DNA from: Acrasis kona
Taxonomy: Eukaryota > Heterolobosea > Eutetramitea > Acrasida > Acrasidae
DNA: 64,000 nucleotides
Assembly: GCA_026419775.2 (NCBI GenBank)
Contig: JAOPGA020000682.1
Coordinates: 22,241 to 86,240, forward strand
Direction: 5' to 3'
Positions 53,007-62,755 of the stretch are shown here, in pieces. How positions within the stretch are numbered: the stretch's first letter is position 1; every line of letters begins with the position of its first letter. Below the pieces are notes generated by a model, which made no database searches, was not told the DNA's origin, and saw only the letters and a list, made by a program, of their open reading frames with translations. The translations under genes and the position numbers were made by a program.

Positions 53007-53319
53007 ATGTCGCTGTTCGGGCTAGGTGCTAGCAAGTCAAAGAAGTTGATAATATACATTATATGCCTGCTATTCCCATTCTTTGTGGTGATCTACGCAA
53101 CCGTCTGCGGATGCCAGCAATCGAACAAGGGCATTATCGCATGTATCATTAACATTTTCCTATCACTTATAATATGTTGCTTTTTATTATGTTTGCTGTG
53201 GATACCAGGTAAGCACATCTTTTATCAAGTAACAAGTATATTTATTAATCAAATTAATAGGTGTTGTATATGCGTGGTACGCTTTGGAAGGAAATTATAA
53301 GTACGTGCTGATAGTGTGA
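53007..53319 (+). CDS. PMP3: PMP3/UPF0057-type small membrane protein
   Basis: Two exons (53007-53208, 53261-53319; 52-nt intron) encode 86 residues. Two TM spans (YIICLLFPFFVVIYATV and FLSLIICCFLLCLLWIPG) match the plasma-membrane proteolipid 3 family, with the conserved end WIPGVVYAWYAL. These proteins modulate membrane potential and ion tolerance. The N-terminus has a short basic cytosolic leader. Convergent with the MYND gene, 29 bp between stops. Confidence 0.85.
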
Positions 53320-53348
53320 ACGCTGATGCAATAAACGACACCTGCTGA

Positions 53349-54329
53349 TTATTGAACTGCCGTGCAAAGAGTTTTATGTTGTGGCCAGGATTTGACTTGA
53401 CACTCTCTGGAACAATACACACTCCTCTTACACCTGGAACATCTTTTGAATTCTCCATGGTAAGACTCTTTATTCTCACACCCTAAGCATTCACAAGAAA
53501 CACTTTCATCCCTCATGATCTTCTCCACATCCTGATCGGGAGCATTCCTCCATTTTGAAGCATCTTTGTGTCTACCCTCCTCAAATGCAAGACACACTAA
53601 ACCATTCCTGAAATGTGTGACTGCTCTTTTGTTGTCCCTCATGACGGAGAACAAATGTTGCATGTTCCGCTCTATGGCACCTCTTGCCTTGAGGACCTTT
53701 ATGGGACATTGGTCCATCGGAATGTCACATACCAAATCATAAGCGTGGTCGAATTCGACTTTGGCCTGCAAATACCGTTTCATCTCCACAAGGTTGGACG
53801 CAAGGTTACTATAGCACGCCGCTACCAGTAGATATAACTCTAGACACGCGCCAGGGTCTAGAGCCTTATATTTATCATATTGAACAAGAAGACAAAAGTA
53901 GGAATTTTGTTCCAATTTCCTCAAAAATGTCGTCGCTTGTTCTACGGAGTCTTTTTCGATTTTGTCGATTTCAATCTTCAAGTAACCTCGGGTGATGATT
54001 CCGTTGGGCTGCCTAATGTTGTAGATTTTCTTCTCCAAACCCTCTATTCTTTTGCAGAAATCCTTATATTGAATGGTTTGTACATTATTTTGAGTTTTTG
54101 ATGTATTGATGCTTGCCACTTGTTCGAGCAGCGATTTTACAAAGTTTAAAACTCTCTCGTTTATGGGTACGTGGTGTGCGAGTTGTACACACATTCCGTC
54201 AACATTATTTGGCGCGAACGCTTTTGCTTGTGTCATGAGTGCTTTCACAATACTCCTTTCGGGATCTTTACCAGTCATTGAACTGAATTGAGCCGTTATC
54301 CATTCCTCTACTGCTCTATTGTCTGTCAT
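53349..54329 (-). CDS. MYND zinc-finger protein
   Basis: 326 residues, single exon, ATG start. The C-terminus is a MYND finger (CLGCENKES...RCSRCKRSVYCSRECQ...SWPQHKTLC; last ~45 residues), a protein-interaction zinc domain. The rest is helical and TPR-like (for example LELYLLVAACYSNLASNLVE and FDHAYDLV) with no SET domain, so it is not an SMYD methyltransferase. Partners are unknown. The start codon is just 38 bp from the divergent start of the 5'-nucleotidase gene. Confidence 0.8.
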   Translation of the reverse strand: MTDNRAVEEWITAQFSSMTGKDPERSIVKALMTQAKAFAPNNVDGMCVQLAHHVPINERVLNFVKSLLEQVASINTSKTQNNVQTIQYKDFCKRIEGLEKKIYNIRQPNGIITRGYLKIEIDKIEKDSVEQATTFLRKLEQNSYFCLLVQYDKYKALDPGACLELYLLVAACYSNLASNLVEMKRYLQAKVEFDHAYDLVCDIPMDQCPIKVLKARGAIERNMQHLFSVMRDNKRAVTHFRNGLVCLAFEEGRHKDASKWRNAPDQDVEKIMRDESVSCECLGCENKESYHGEFKRCSRCKRSVYCSRECQVKSWPQHKTLCTAVQ

Positions 54330-54367
54330 GATTCTTGCCTAGTTGACCGGACAGCGTTTTGATTGAG

Positions 54368-56077
54368 ATGAAATTGCGTTCCGTTCTATCCAGATCAAAA
54401 GTAATAAAAATCAAAAAGTTCCCAACCGTTTCAATAGGGCACACAAATCAAACAAGAAGCATGTCAACAATTGAGAACGTATCATTTCCCCCAACTCAAG
54501 CAGAGTTGGAAAAGTTACAGGGTTCAGACGCACTACCAGAGAAGTTCAGAAGAGACATTCATTCAAGAATCTTTGTCAACAGAAGCGTGAATCTTGATAA
54601 CATTCAATACTTTGGTTATGACATGGATTACACTCTTGCCGACTATAAATCTCCCGCATTTGAAGAACTCTCATACGGACTATCGCAAGGCAAGCTTATA
54701 AAAAAGGGATACCCGAAGGAGATTGGTGACTTGAAATACGATCCAGCATTCCCAGTTCGCGGAACATTCCTTGACAAGAAATATGGAAATCTTTTGCAAC
54801 TTGATAATTTTGGATTCATCCTGCGCTGTGTTCATGGTAAGAAAGTTATCCAAAGAGACACAGACGAAGTCAAAGTGTTCTACCCAGACAACGTAACTAC
54901 ATCAATTGTATAATTCTCTAAGTCCCTTTAGACCATATCTCCCAACGACATTGGTAGCAGGTACTACTGCTTTGATACACTCTTCGGATTAAGCGAAGCT
55001 TGCCTCTACGCCCAGTTAGTCGACTTTTTCGAAAAGAATCTAAAAATTGAGTTTACTGATCTAAAAGAGTAAGTTGTCAAACACAAACCATGATGTAACC
55101 ACATGTTTAGCAACACATCAAGTTTCAACTATTGGTCACTGTTTGATGATCTCAGAGAAGCAACCCATGAATCCCACATGGACGGATCCATCAAGGATAC
55201 CATTCTAAAGGACATTAGCAAGTACATCAAGAGAAACGACAAGTTAGCATTATTGTTTCACAGAATGAGACAGCAAGGAAGAAAAGTGTTCTTGATGACC
55301 AATTCTGAGTTCAATTATACCAACGCAGTGATGTCATACCTACTTGACAATATTAGGGATGATTATCCTTCCTGGCGCACGTACTTTGACATCATCATAA
55401 CCAATGCCATGAAGCCCAGGTTCTTCTTGGAGGGATCCAGTCTCAGAGAAGTTGATCTTGAAAAGGGAACGCTCAGTCTGATCCAACCAACAAAGTTTGA
55501 ACGTGGAAAGATTTATGCAGGAGGAAACTTTAGATTGTTCAAAGCACTCACAGGCACTCAAGGAGGAGAAGTGTTGTACGTCGGAGATAACATTTATCAT
55601 GACATTATACAAACCAAACGTTCAAGGTGCCTATGGAGGACGTTATTGATTGTGAGGGAGGTGGATGATGAAGTTAAAAAATGGGGAGACAATGGAGAAG
55701 TATGGAAGAAGCTTGGAAGTTTGGAGTACTTGAGAGCGAAAACATATCAGGGACAAGACATTAACAATGATAGGTTGAGTGGAGATGAAACCATCAAGAA
55801 ACACATTACGGAGACGACCGGCAGACTGGACGATAACTTTAACAAGTACTTTGGAAGTTTATTCAGAAGCGGAACAAGCGAATCGTACTTTAGTAACCAA
55901 GTGAGACGTTTTGCTGATTTGTATTCTTCGGATCATTTGAACTTGTTAAATTATCCTCTCTACTATTACTTCTCTTCTCTTCCTATGCTACTACCTCATG
56001 AGAGAGAGGCTGTTCACGCCATCCAGAGAGGTAACAGCGATGAGCCATTTAGTCCACTACCAAAAGCAAATAAATAA
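54368..56077 (+). CDS. NT5C2: Cytosolic-purine-5'-nucleotidase family HAD enzyme (NT5C2-like)
   Basis: Three exons (54368-54892, 54932-55068, 55111-56077; 39- and 42-nt introns) encode 542 residues. HAD motif I is DMDYTLADYK (from about residue 85). Later blocks (FLMTNSEFNYTN, VLYVGDNIYHDI, GSLFRSGTSESYFSNQVRR and MLLPHE) match NT5C2, which dephosphorylates IMP and GMP and can transfer phosphate. The first ~30 residues (MKLRSVLSRSKVIKIKKFP) look like a mitochondrial presequence; a second Met at residue 32 begins MSTIENVSF. Two products from alternative starts are possible. Confidence 0.92.
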
Positions 56078-56239
56078 AGATTTTGTGTGAAATGAGATAT
56101 TTTTGGATAATTTACCTCCCGTTTTATATCGATGTTTGAAAGCAAGGGTTACGTTGGCCGGTTGATTAGTTATTTGTACGTCAACCTGTCAAATTTTTAA
56201 TAGGATTTTTTAACCCGTCACAAACAAAATAAAGTTGTT

Positions 56240-59200
56240 ATGAGTAGCACTACTCCTAGATCCAATATTGCAGCCTTAAAAAGCATCAATACTGTTAAAA
56301 ACGGTGGATCTTCACCATCGACGCCAAAGAAATCACCCGCCACTCCAAAGAGTGTGGACTCTCCTGTGAAATCTGCGTCAATGCACAGCAAACAGCGCAG
56401 ACCGATCGAAGAGGAGGACATTGATGAATTGTTAGATGATCTTAAAAAGAAGGACAAATTGAAAAAGATTAGAGAAAAGGAAAAGAAGAAGGCATCCACT
56501 CCAAAACCAAATAAAAAAACTGTCAAGAATGATTTTTCAGAACAAAAGCAATCTAAAAGCGCTCCCTCGTCTCCAAATGTACCTGAACAAAAACTAGAAT
56601 TTGAAGAAAAGAAAGAGTCGACAAAAGATTCACAAAAATCAGAAAACAAGGAGCCATCGGATAAGAAATCGAACAACAAAGAGAAGCAAGATTCTAAACA
56701 AAAGGACAAGAAAAAAAAGGGTTCCAAGAATGAATCAAAAGACACAAGCAAGACCACCGAGCAAGTTGTAAAGAAAGTTGACAGCGTCAAAGATGCAACC
56801 AAAGATGCAGCCACAAATGTAAAGGATACCGCACAAAAAGTTGTCGAAAAAGCAACCTCGCAAACAGCTGCTCAAAATGTCCAAGACGTTAAGGAGGCTA
56901 TCAAGGAGGGTGGATCCAAGGTCTCGCAAACAGTCCAAAAGACAGCAGAGCAAATCACTTCGGACGAAACAAAGCAAGCATTAGCAGATGGTGTCTCCAA
57001 CGTAGCCAAAGTAGTCCAAGACTCTGCAGATGAACAACTTTCAAAACAAAAGTCGTCAAACGAACAACCCACAGTCACAGAGGCAGCCCTCAGCGGAGCA
57101 TCCAACATTGCACAAGCTGTTCAAAAATCAGTCGAATCATCCACTTCTGATTCCATTCCCTCCACTTCTACCAAAGATGGAGAAGAACAAACCGTTCCAC
57201 AAGCCGTTGTAAAGAGCGCTTCCGATATTGGCAGCGCCGTCAAGAATTCATTACAATCAGAACAAGCACAAGCTGCCGTTTCAAATGTTCAAGAAATCAT
57301 CAAAGAAGCCATCGTTAATGTGACCACCACCCTTGGAGTCAACGACAAATCAAAAGAACAAGTACAAGTAACAAAAGATGAGCAACCTGAAAAGAAACAA
57401 ACAAAAGATGAGCAACCAGAAAAGGAACAAACAAACGTCGAAGCAACACAAAAGGACCAAAACGAACAAATCTCCACAACAATTGTTTCTGACGCTCCTT
57501 CGATAGCATCCATCACAACCAGTCAACAACAACCAGAGTCATCCAACATTGTTGATTCCATCAAGGAACAAATTGCACATGCTGCAGAGGTCGTTCAAGA
57601 CAATTTGACATCAAGTGACACCTCATCGACATCATCCGGTCCAATTGACTCGTTGAAGGAATCAATCGCAACCATCGCTGGATCAGTTCACGATGCATTA
57701 GCACCAGTGCCAGTCATTCCACAACCTGACACCACCACATCCGATCCATCCGTCGATCCCTCCATTCAAATCGCCAACGCCTCCTTATCGTCGACAGGAC
57801 CAAGCGACGCATCACAAAGAGATGATTCCGATTCGAAAATTCATTCCGCAACAGGTCAAACCGTCTCCGCCAATCTCAAAAATTTAATTCAAACGAAGGA
57901 ATTAGAAAAGACATCAGGCGATGCATCCGAATCAAATTTAACCAGTAATCACCAACAAGCCAAATTAAGATCGAGCAGCATTGATGAGGACTTGAAGCAA
58001 ATTCAAAGATTAAAAGAAGAGAACGAAAAGATTGAGAAATTAAGATTGGAACAAGAAGAGGAAGATAAGAGAAAAGAAAAAGAGGAAGAAGAGAAGAAAC
58101 AAAGAGAGGAACTTGCTGAGAAATTGAAAGCTGAACAAGAAGAGAAGGAGCGTCAAGAACAGGAAGCTGCCAAGAAGAAGGCAGAACAAGATGCTGCTGA
58201 TAAGTTGAAAGCAGAACAAGAGGCAGCAAAGAAGAAGGCTGAGCAAGAAGCTGCTGACAAACTCAAGGCCGAACAAGAAGAGAAGCAACGCCAAGAAGAA
58301 GAAGCTGCCAAGAAGAAGGCTGAGCAAGACGCCGCTGATAAGTTGAAAGCAGAACAAGAAGAGAAACAACGTAAAGAACAAGAGGCAGCTAAAAAGAAAG
58401 CAGAACAAGATGCAGCTGATAAGTTGAAAGCAGAACAAGAGTCAGCCAAGAAGAAGGCTGAGCAAGATGCCGCCGATAAACTAAAGGCAGAACAAGAGGC
58501 AGCTAAAAAGAAAGAAGAACAAGATGCTGCTGACAAACTAAAAGCAGAACAAGAAGAGAAACAACGCCAAGAAGAAGCTGCCAAGAAGAAGGCCGAACAA
58601 GAAGCCGCCGATAAACTAAAAGCTGAGCAAGAGGCAGCCAAAAAGAAAGCCGAACAAGAAGCTGCTGACAAGTTGAAAGCTGAACAAGAAGAGAAACAAC
58701 GCCAAGAAGAAGCTGCCAAAAAGAAAGCAGAACAAGATGCCGCTGACAAACTAAAGGCAGAACAAGAGGCAGCTAAAAAGAAAGCAGAACAAGATGCCGC
58801 CGATAAACTAAAAGCTGAGCAAGATGCAGCCAAGAAGAAGGCCGAACAAGATGCTGCTGACAAGTTGAAAGCTGAACAAGAGGAGAAGCAACGCCAAGAA
58901 CAAGAGGCAGCTAAAAAGAAAGCAGAACAAGATGCCGCCGATAAACTAAAAGCTGAGCAAGATGCTGCCAAGAAGAAGGCAGAACAAGATGCCGCTGATA
59001 AACTAAAGGCAGAACAAGAAGAGAAACAACGCCAAGAAGAAGAAGCTGCCAAGAAGAAAGCAGAACAAGATGCCGCCGACAAACTCAAAGCAGAACAAGA
59101 AGCTGCAGCCAAAAAAAAGGCCGAACAAGAAGCAAAACAAAAAATCTCCTCCCCCTCCAACACCTCCACCACAACAACCACTGCCCCCCGTCGTCAAGTA

Positions 59201-59650
59201 GGTGGCGCCGTCGTCATCGACCCACCCGTCGCTGACGCATACACCTCGCTAAGAGACAATGCAGACAAACCAGATTCCGACAATTGGATCACCATTTGCT
59301 TCGACACGTCCAACAAGAAGAAATTCTATCTTGGACATGTGGGCAAGGGATTAGATGCGCTGAAAGCATTGTTGAAGGATAACGTAATCATTTACGTCAT
59401 TTACAGAGTGATGGCGCTCGAGTTGGGCTACAAGAGACCAAAGTACTTGCTAATCACATGGACCGGCGATTCCACATCTCCGCTGAATCGTGCATTCGCT
59501 GTGAGCAACCAAGTCCAAATCCACGACTTTTTGTCGACCGCTTTCCCTTCGTTACATCCGAAGGGATTGGATACGTTGGTTCCTGATGCAGAGGCAGTGT
59601 TGGACAAGAGTGCGGGAATGAACATGCAGGGCAATTCTTATGAATGGTAG
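56240..59650 (+). CDS. Large coactosin-like ADF-H protein with TolA-like helical repeats
   Basis: 1136 residues, single exon. Residues ~1-600 are disordered, with two kinds of helix-like repeats. Residues ~620-965 are a run of near-identical 16-residue units of the type KKKAEQDAADKLKAEQ. This single long charged helix resembles bacterial TolA stalks, but arose here by a ~48-bp repeat. The C-terminus (residues ~990-1120) is an ADF-H domain of the coactosin kind (DSDNWITICFD, then KRPKYLLITWTGDSTSP). Coactosin-like proteins bind F-actin. The long helix would hold the actin-binding end far from the N-terminus. The minus-strand open frame at 58153-59181 is an antisense shadow of the repeat. Confidence 0.85.
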   Translation: MSSTTPRSNIAALKSINTVKNGGSSPSTPKKSPATPKSVDSPVKSASMHSKQRRPIEEEDIDELLDDLKKKDKLKKIREKEKKKASTPKPNKKTVKNDFSEQKQSKSAPSSPNVPEQKLEFEEKKESTKDSQKSENKEPSDKKSNNKEKQDSKQKDKKKKGSKNESKDTSKTTEQVVKKVDSVKDATKDAATNVKDTAQKVVEKATSQTAAQNVQDVKEAIKEGGSKVSQTVQKTAEQITSDETKQALADGVSNVAKVVQDSADEQLSKQKSSNEQPTVTEAALSGASNIAQAVQKSVESSTSDSIPSTSTKDGEEQTVPQAVVKSASDIGSAVKNSLQSEQAQAAVSNVQEIIKEAIVNVTTTLGVNDKSKEQVQVTKDEQPEKKQTKDEQPEKEQTNVEATQKDQNEQISTTIVSDAPSIASITTSQQQPESSNIVDSIKEQIAHAAEVVQDNLTSSDTSSTSSGPIDSLKESIATIAGSVHDALAPVPVIPQPDTTTSDPSVDPSIQIANASLSSTGPSDASQRDDSDSKIHSATGQTVSANLKNLIQTKELEKTSGDASESNLTSNHQQAKLRSSSIDEDLKQIQRLKEENEKIEKLRLEQEEEDKRKEKEEEEKKQREELAEKLKAEQEEKERQEQEAAKKKAEQDAADKLKAEQEAAKKKAEQEAADKLKAEQEEKQRQEEEAAKKKAEQDAADKLKAEQEEKQRKEQEAAKKKAEQDAADKLKAEQESAKKKAEQDAADKLKAEQEAAKKKEEQDAADKLKAEQEEKQRQEEAAKKKAEQEAADKLKAEQEAAKKKAEQEAADKLKAEQEEKQRQEEAAKKKAEQDAADKLKAEQEAAKKKAEQDAADKLKAEQDAAKKKAEQDAADKLKAEQEEKQRQEQEAAKKKAEQDAADKLKAEQDAAKKKAEQDAADKLKAEQEEKQRQEEEAAKKKAEQDAADKLKAEQEAAAKKKAEQEAKQKISSPSNTSTTTTTAPRRQVGGAVVIDPPVADAYTSLRDNADKPDSDNWITICFDTSNKKKFYLGHVGKGLDALKALLKDNVIIYVIYRVMALELGYKRPKYLLITWTGDSTSPLNRAFAVSNQVQIHDFLSTAFPSLHPKGLDTLVPDAEAVLDKSAGMNMQGNSYEW

Positions 59651-59860
59651 ACAAATTTTTTGTAAATAAAAAAGTTTGAATTCAAATCGATTTTTAGATC
59701 CTTTTTGGTACCAGGTTAACCAAGAAAATAGACATTGGGACATTTTAGGACACCTTTTGTCGATACGGATAATTATGATTGACTTATTCTAGAACATATA
59801 ATTAAAGTTTTTTGTAATTCTCCGGTACTTGTTGAGTCAACATCAAGAAAAAACATCAAC

Positions 59861-60412
59861 ATGCCTCTACCCTGTTTTAACGAGACAATGTTGAGTGAGG
59901 AGAGGATTTACCTTCCACCCATACAAGCATCATCTCAGCATATACGGGCCATACGGCTACCTTCATGTAGAGACCTCATACTTAACATTAACCATCCAAC
60001 TATGAGCACTCAGAACCTGGCTACCTCAAGGATGATTGGCTATAATCAAGCCTCACAAGTTCGGTCCCCACCAACAGCGCCAATACCAACTCAGAGCACC
60101 ACATACACACTATCAGCACACCCTACCCTAACAGCGGGAGGAGAGGTGAAGAGAAGGAACAACAAAAGTGCAAGAGTGCTTCCTCAGGAAGCATCTACGA
60201 TTCTTAATGAATGGTTTACTAATCACATTGAAGACCCTTACCCAACGAAGGAACAAAAGGATGAGTTATTATCGCAAACAGGACTTTCAAGGAAACAATT
60301 AAAAGATTGGTTTGTAAATCACAGACAAAGAACAGTAAGAGCAGGAAAAATTGCAAAAGTTAGGAAATGGACAAAGAGTACACCAGAAGAGCTTCGGTTA
60401 ACATGTAATTAA
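59861..60412 (+). CDS. TALE-class homeodomain transcription factor
   Basis: 183 residues, single exon. A TALE homeodomain covers residues ~98-160, with the PYP three-residue loop extension (EDPYPTKEQ) and recognition helix WFVNHRQR (150-157; Asn at position 51). TALE proteins regulate transcription and, in protists, often mating-type or development. The N-terminus is short and rich in Ser/Thr/Pro; no second domain (MEIS, PBC, KNOX) is seen. The C-terminus is basic. Start at the first ATG fits, since the homeodomain lies well inside. Confidence 0.88.
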   Translation: MPLPCFNETMLSEERIYLPPIQASSQHIRAIRLPSCRDLILNINHPTMSTQNLATSRMIGYNQASQVRSPPTAPIPTQSTTYTLSAHPTLTAGGEVKRRNNKSARVLPQEASTILNEWFTNHIEDPYPTKEQKDELLSQTGLSRKQLKDWFVNHRQRTVRAGKIAKVRKWTKSTPEELRLTCN

Positions 60413-60767
60413 GCAGTTGTATAAATATCATTAATATCATTCAATGACTGGCATCTTTTTCAGTATAATATTACTTAAAATAACTAACTACCTCCTCATG
60501 CCCTCTAACTGACATTATTATCCCGCCGTGGGGGTCATTCCGCAAGACGTTCGGGCAACCGGTTGTCCGGTTTAGAAATTGATAGGCTGTGTGAATTCAA
60601 TCGCAACTTGTTATGGACTAGTGTCATGGTTTAACATAATAATATGAGCTTTGCTCCAACGGATATCAATTCACAACACACTAAACGGAGTTTATAATAG
60701 ATCCAAGGGAACCACAAAATGTACCGACGGATTATAAAAATAATTATAGTTATTGTTATAATAATGA
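60413..60767. other. Intergenic, no gene seen
   Basis: 355 bp, partly with CAACCGGTTGTCCGGTTT-like palindromic sequence. No coding or RNA signal stands out. Confidence 0.35.
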
Positions 60768-61310
60768 TTATGTTGTTAAAAACGATCTTATCCATCCACT
60801 AGGATCTTGAAAGCCTCTTAAGAGGTCCATAGTAATATGGGTTGCATCGACAGACTTCAGGTGAAGTGCATTCACCATGTCCGCTACAAACAGAAGTAGA
60901 ATTGGACCGTACTCCATTGCAAGCTGTAACGTTGCAAATTTTACCAAACCAATTTGTTTTGCAGCGGCAGTAATCCAGGGACACACAATTACCATTCACA
61001 CAACCAATTGGATTATTTCAGTCCCGAAACAAAACAATTCTTTCTATACTATTAAAAATGAAAAAAATGGTATTCATACTCTTCGTAGCACACTAATTTC
61101 CCAATCGTTGAGTGTTCTTGATGCCACAAATAGGTTCTGAACCACGACCGCTGGATCAACATTATCACTATTGAGGGGAGGCGGATAATAGTTGTCTTTG
61201 ATTCTTTTACTGTAAGGTAGTAAGTAAAAATATTCCTCTTACTATTATTATTGGCACTAGCTAATGTCAAACTGTCAGCTGTGCAAGTTACAACAATATA
61301 ATTCCTAAGT
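60768..61310 (-). pseudogene. Relic of a LamG/EGF-type surface protein gene
   Basis: Read on the minus strand, ~61005-60828 encodes two EGF-like modules (GNCVSLDYCRCKTNWFGKIC and GHGECTSPEVCRCNPYYYG), typical of secreted or surface proteins. Upstream on the same strand (about 61190-61080) a piece reads LFVASRTLNDWEISVLRR, like the end of a LamG-type fold. A stop separates the two, and the EGF part ends in unrelated sequence. No ATG, signal peptide or TM is linked to them. I treat it as a decayed or fragmentary gene. Confidence 0.45.
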
Positions 61311-61417
61311 GTGAAGAAGTAGCCAACTCAATATTGGTGTTCGATTGTATGATTCTAAAAGTTCCAAGCGGTACGAATATTTAATGATGATTCGGCCTGT
61401 ATTCTTCATGTTATAAT

Positions 61418-62345
61418 ATGGGTGCAAAATTAACATCTCGTATACTGTTCCAACCTCCAGAAGTTGCATCATACTCGCAGTAGGTCTCCATAAATCCAAT
61501 AATCTTAATACTGTAGAATATATCCTAGAGAGGTGGAGTACTTTCGAACAAAATCTAACATCAGGGTTCCTTTTTATTTTGTAGAGTCTGACACTCCTAG
61601 TCAGGTTTATGTTTTGTATGCTCATGGTAACGCAACTGACATGGGGCACAGCTATGAGTTTATATGCAACCTTAGTCAAAAATTATCAGTGAATGTGATG
61701 CATTTTGAATATTATGGATATGGCATATTGAAGAATAACTCAAAACCAAGCGAAGAGGGAGTATACGAGACTATATTAGGGGCTTATACATACTTGACAG
61801 AAACTCTGCGGATAGATCCAAGAACAATCATTCTGTAAGAATTATTTTTTAATATTATTGACGCGTTCAGAATGGGTACTAGTATGGGCACAGGAGCAGT
61901 AATCTACCTAGCATCAACACTCGCCGTCAATAACGTTGACGTTGGAGGTTTAATACTAGAGAGTCCATTCGAGAGCGTAGTGAGATGTCTAAGTAGAAAC
62001 TGGTTCGGTAGATATATAGACATGTTTCCTTCAAGATTCAGTAAGCATCAATACATGCTCATATTTTTTTAATACATTTCAGGAATAAAAAATGTTCGGT
62101 GTCCTATTCTCATTCTTCACGGAACAAGAGATAAAGTCGTTCCCATCAAACATGGTAAAGAGATGCTAAAATTAGCGAGGTGCAAAGTGTCTCCTCATTG
62201 GGTAGATGGAGCAGGTCACAATAACTTGAGAAGAAAAATGGGAATCAACAAGTATAACGAAGTGCTGAAAAAATTCATAATAGAATTGTACAGGGACGTA
62301 AATTCTCCATCGCTGCATAGCAATAATCCTCTTCAAGTTTACTAA
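61418..62345 (+). CDS. ABHD17: ABHD17-like alpha/beta hydrolase
   Basis: Four exons (61418-61479, 61517-61834, 61871-62040, 62083-62345) encode 270 residues. The start MGAKLTS fits N-myristoylation. Hydrolase motifs: VLYAHGNATDMG, FEYYGYG, the nucleophile elbow GTSMG (with GTG after it), CPILILHGTRDKVVP and the catalytic His in GAGHNN. ABHD17 enzymes remove palmitate from membrane proteins; orthologous activity here is inferred. Introns are 36-42 nt. The first exon was recovered because its donor/acceptor pair restores the frame to QIYPREVEYFRT, upstream of a GTG-only open frame. Confidence 0.82.
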
Positions 62346-62362
62346 TTACAATAAAAATTTAT

Positions 62363-62655
62363 TTATACAGTTTTTGGTTGTAGTAACAAGGCTGCACCAG
62401 CTAACACCCATTTGGATACCTCATGTTTAGTCTTAACTGTGCAGTAAATATGAAAGTGGGACCTCTTTGAGAAGTAATACAAACAGGACGCTCATTAACA
62501 TTCTTCAAATCACGCTTGCCAACTGGAACAGCCTTGACGTGTATGACTGGCATCTCAGTGTTCAACTCCTTCAACTCGCTGTCACACGATACACTCGACT
62601 TGATGTCCTATCCAGCTCTTTCCAAGAATAATCCATGAATATCTCTTGGCCGTCT
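62363..62655 (-). pseudogene. Dynein heavy chain C-terminal relic
   Basis: On the minus strand, a frame reads DIHGLFLERAG, an in-frame stop (TAG at 62610-62608, where AGWD is usual in the family), then SELKELNTEMPVIHVKAVPV and RPVCITSQRG. A different frame ends KWVLAGAALLLQP. Both phrases are the well-known end of dynein heavy chains (IHGLFLEGA, PMPVI, HWIxxGVALL). One stop plus one frameshift make it dead. Nothing upstream looks like more dynein, so only the last ~95 codons remain. Confidence 0.55.
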
Positions 62656-62755
62656 TGTGAATAGAATGCAATACTCATAAACTTCATGCTGCTTTTAAAC
62701 GGAAGATGCATCCATTCAAAACATACTATAATTTAATTTTAACATTTAAGCACTA

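Noticed and set aside
58153-59181. 342-codon minus-strand open frame rich in Ser/Ala/Phe/Cys
   Set aside because: It is the exact antisense of the KAEQ-type repeat of the coactosin-like gene; repeat periodicity keeps it open. No domain, no promoter space.
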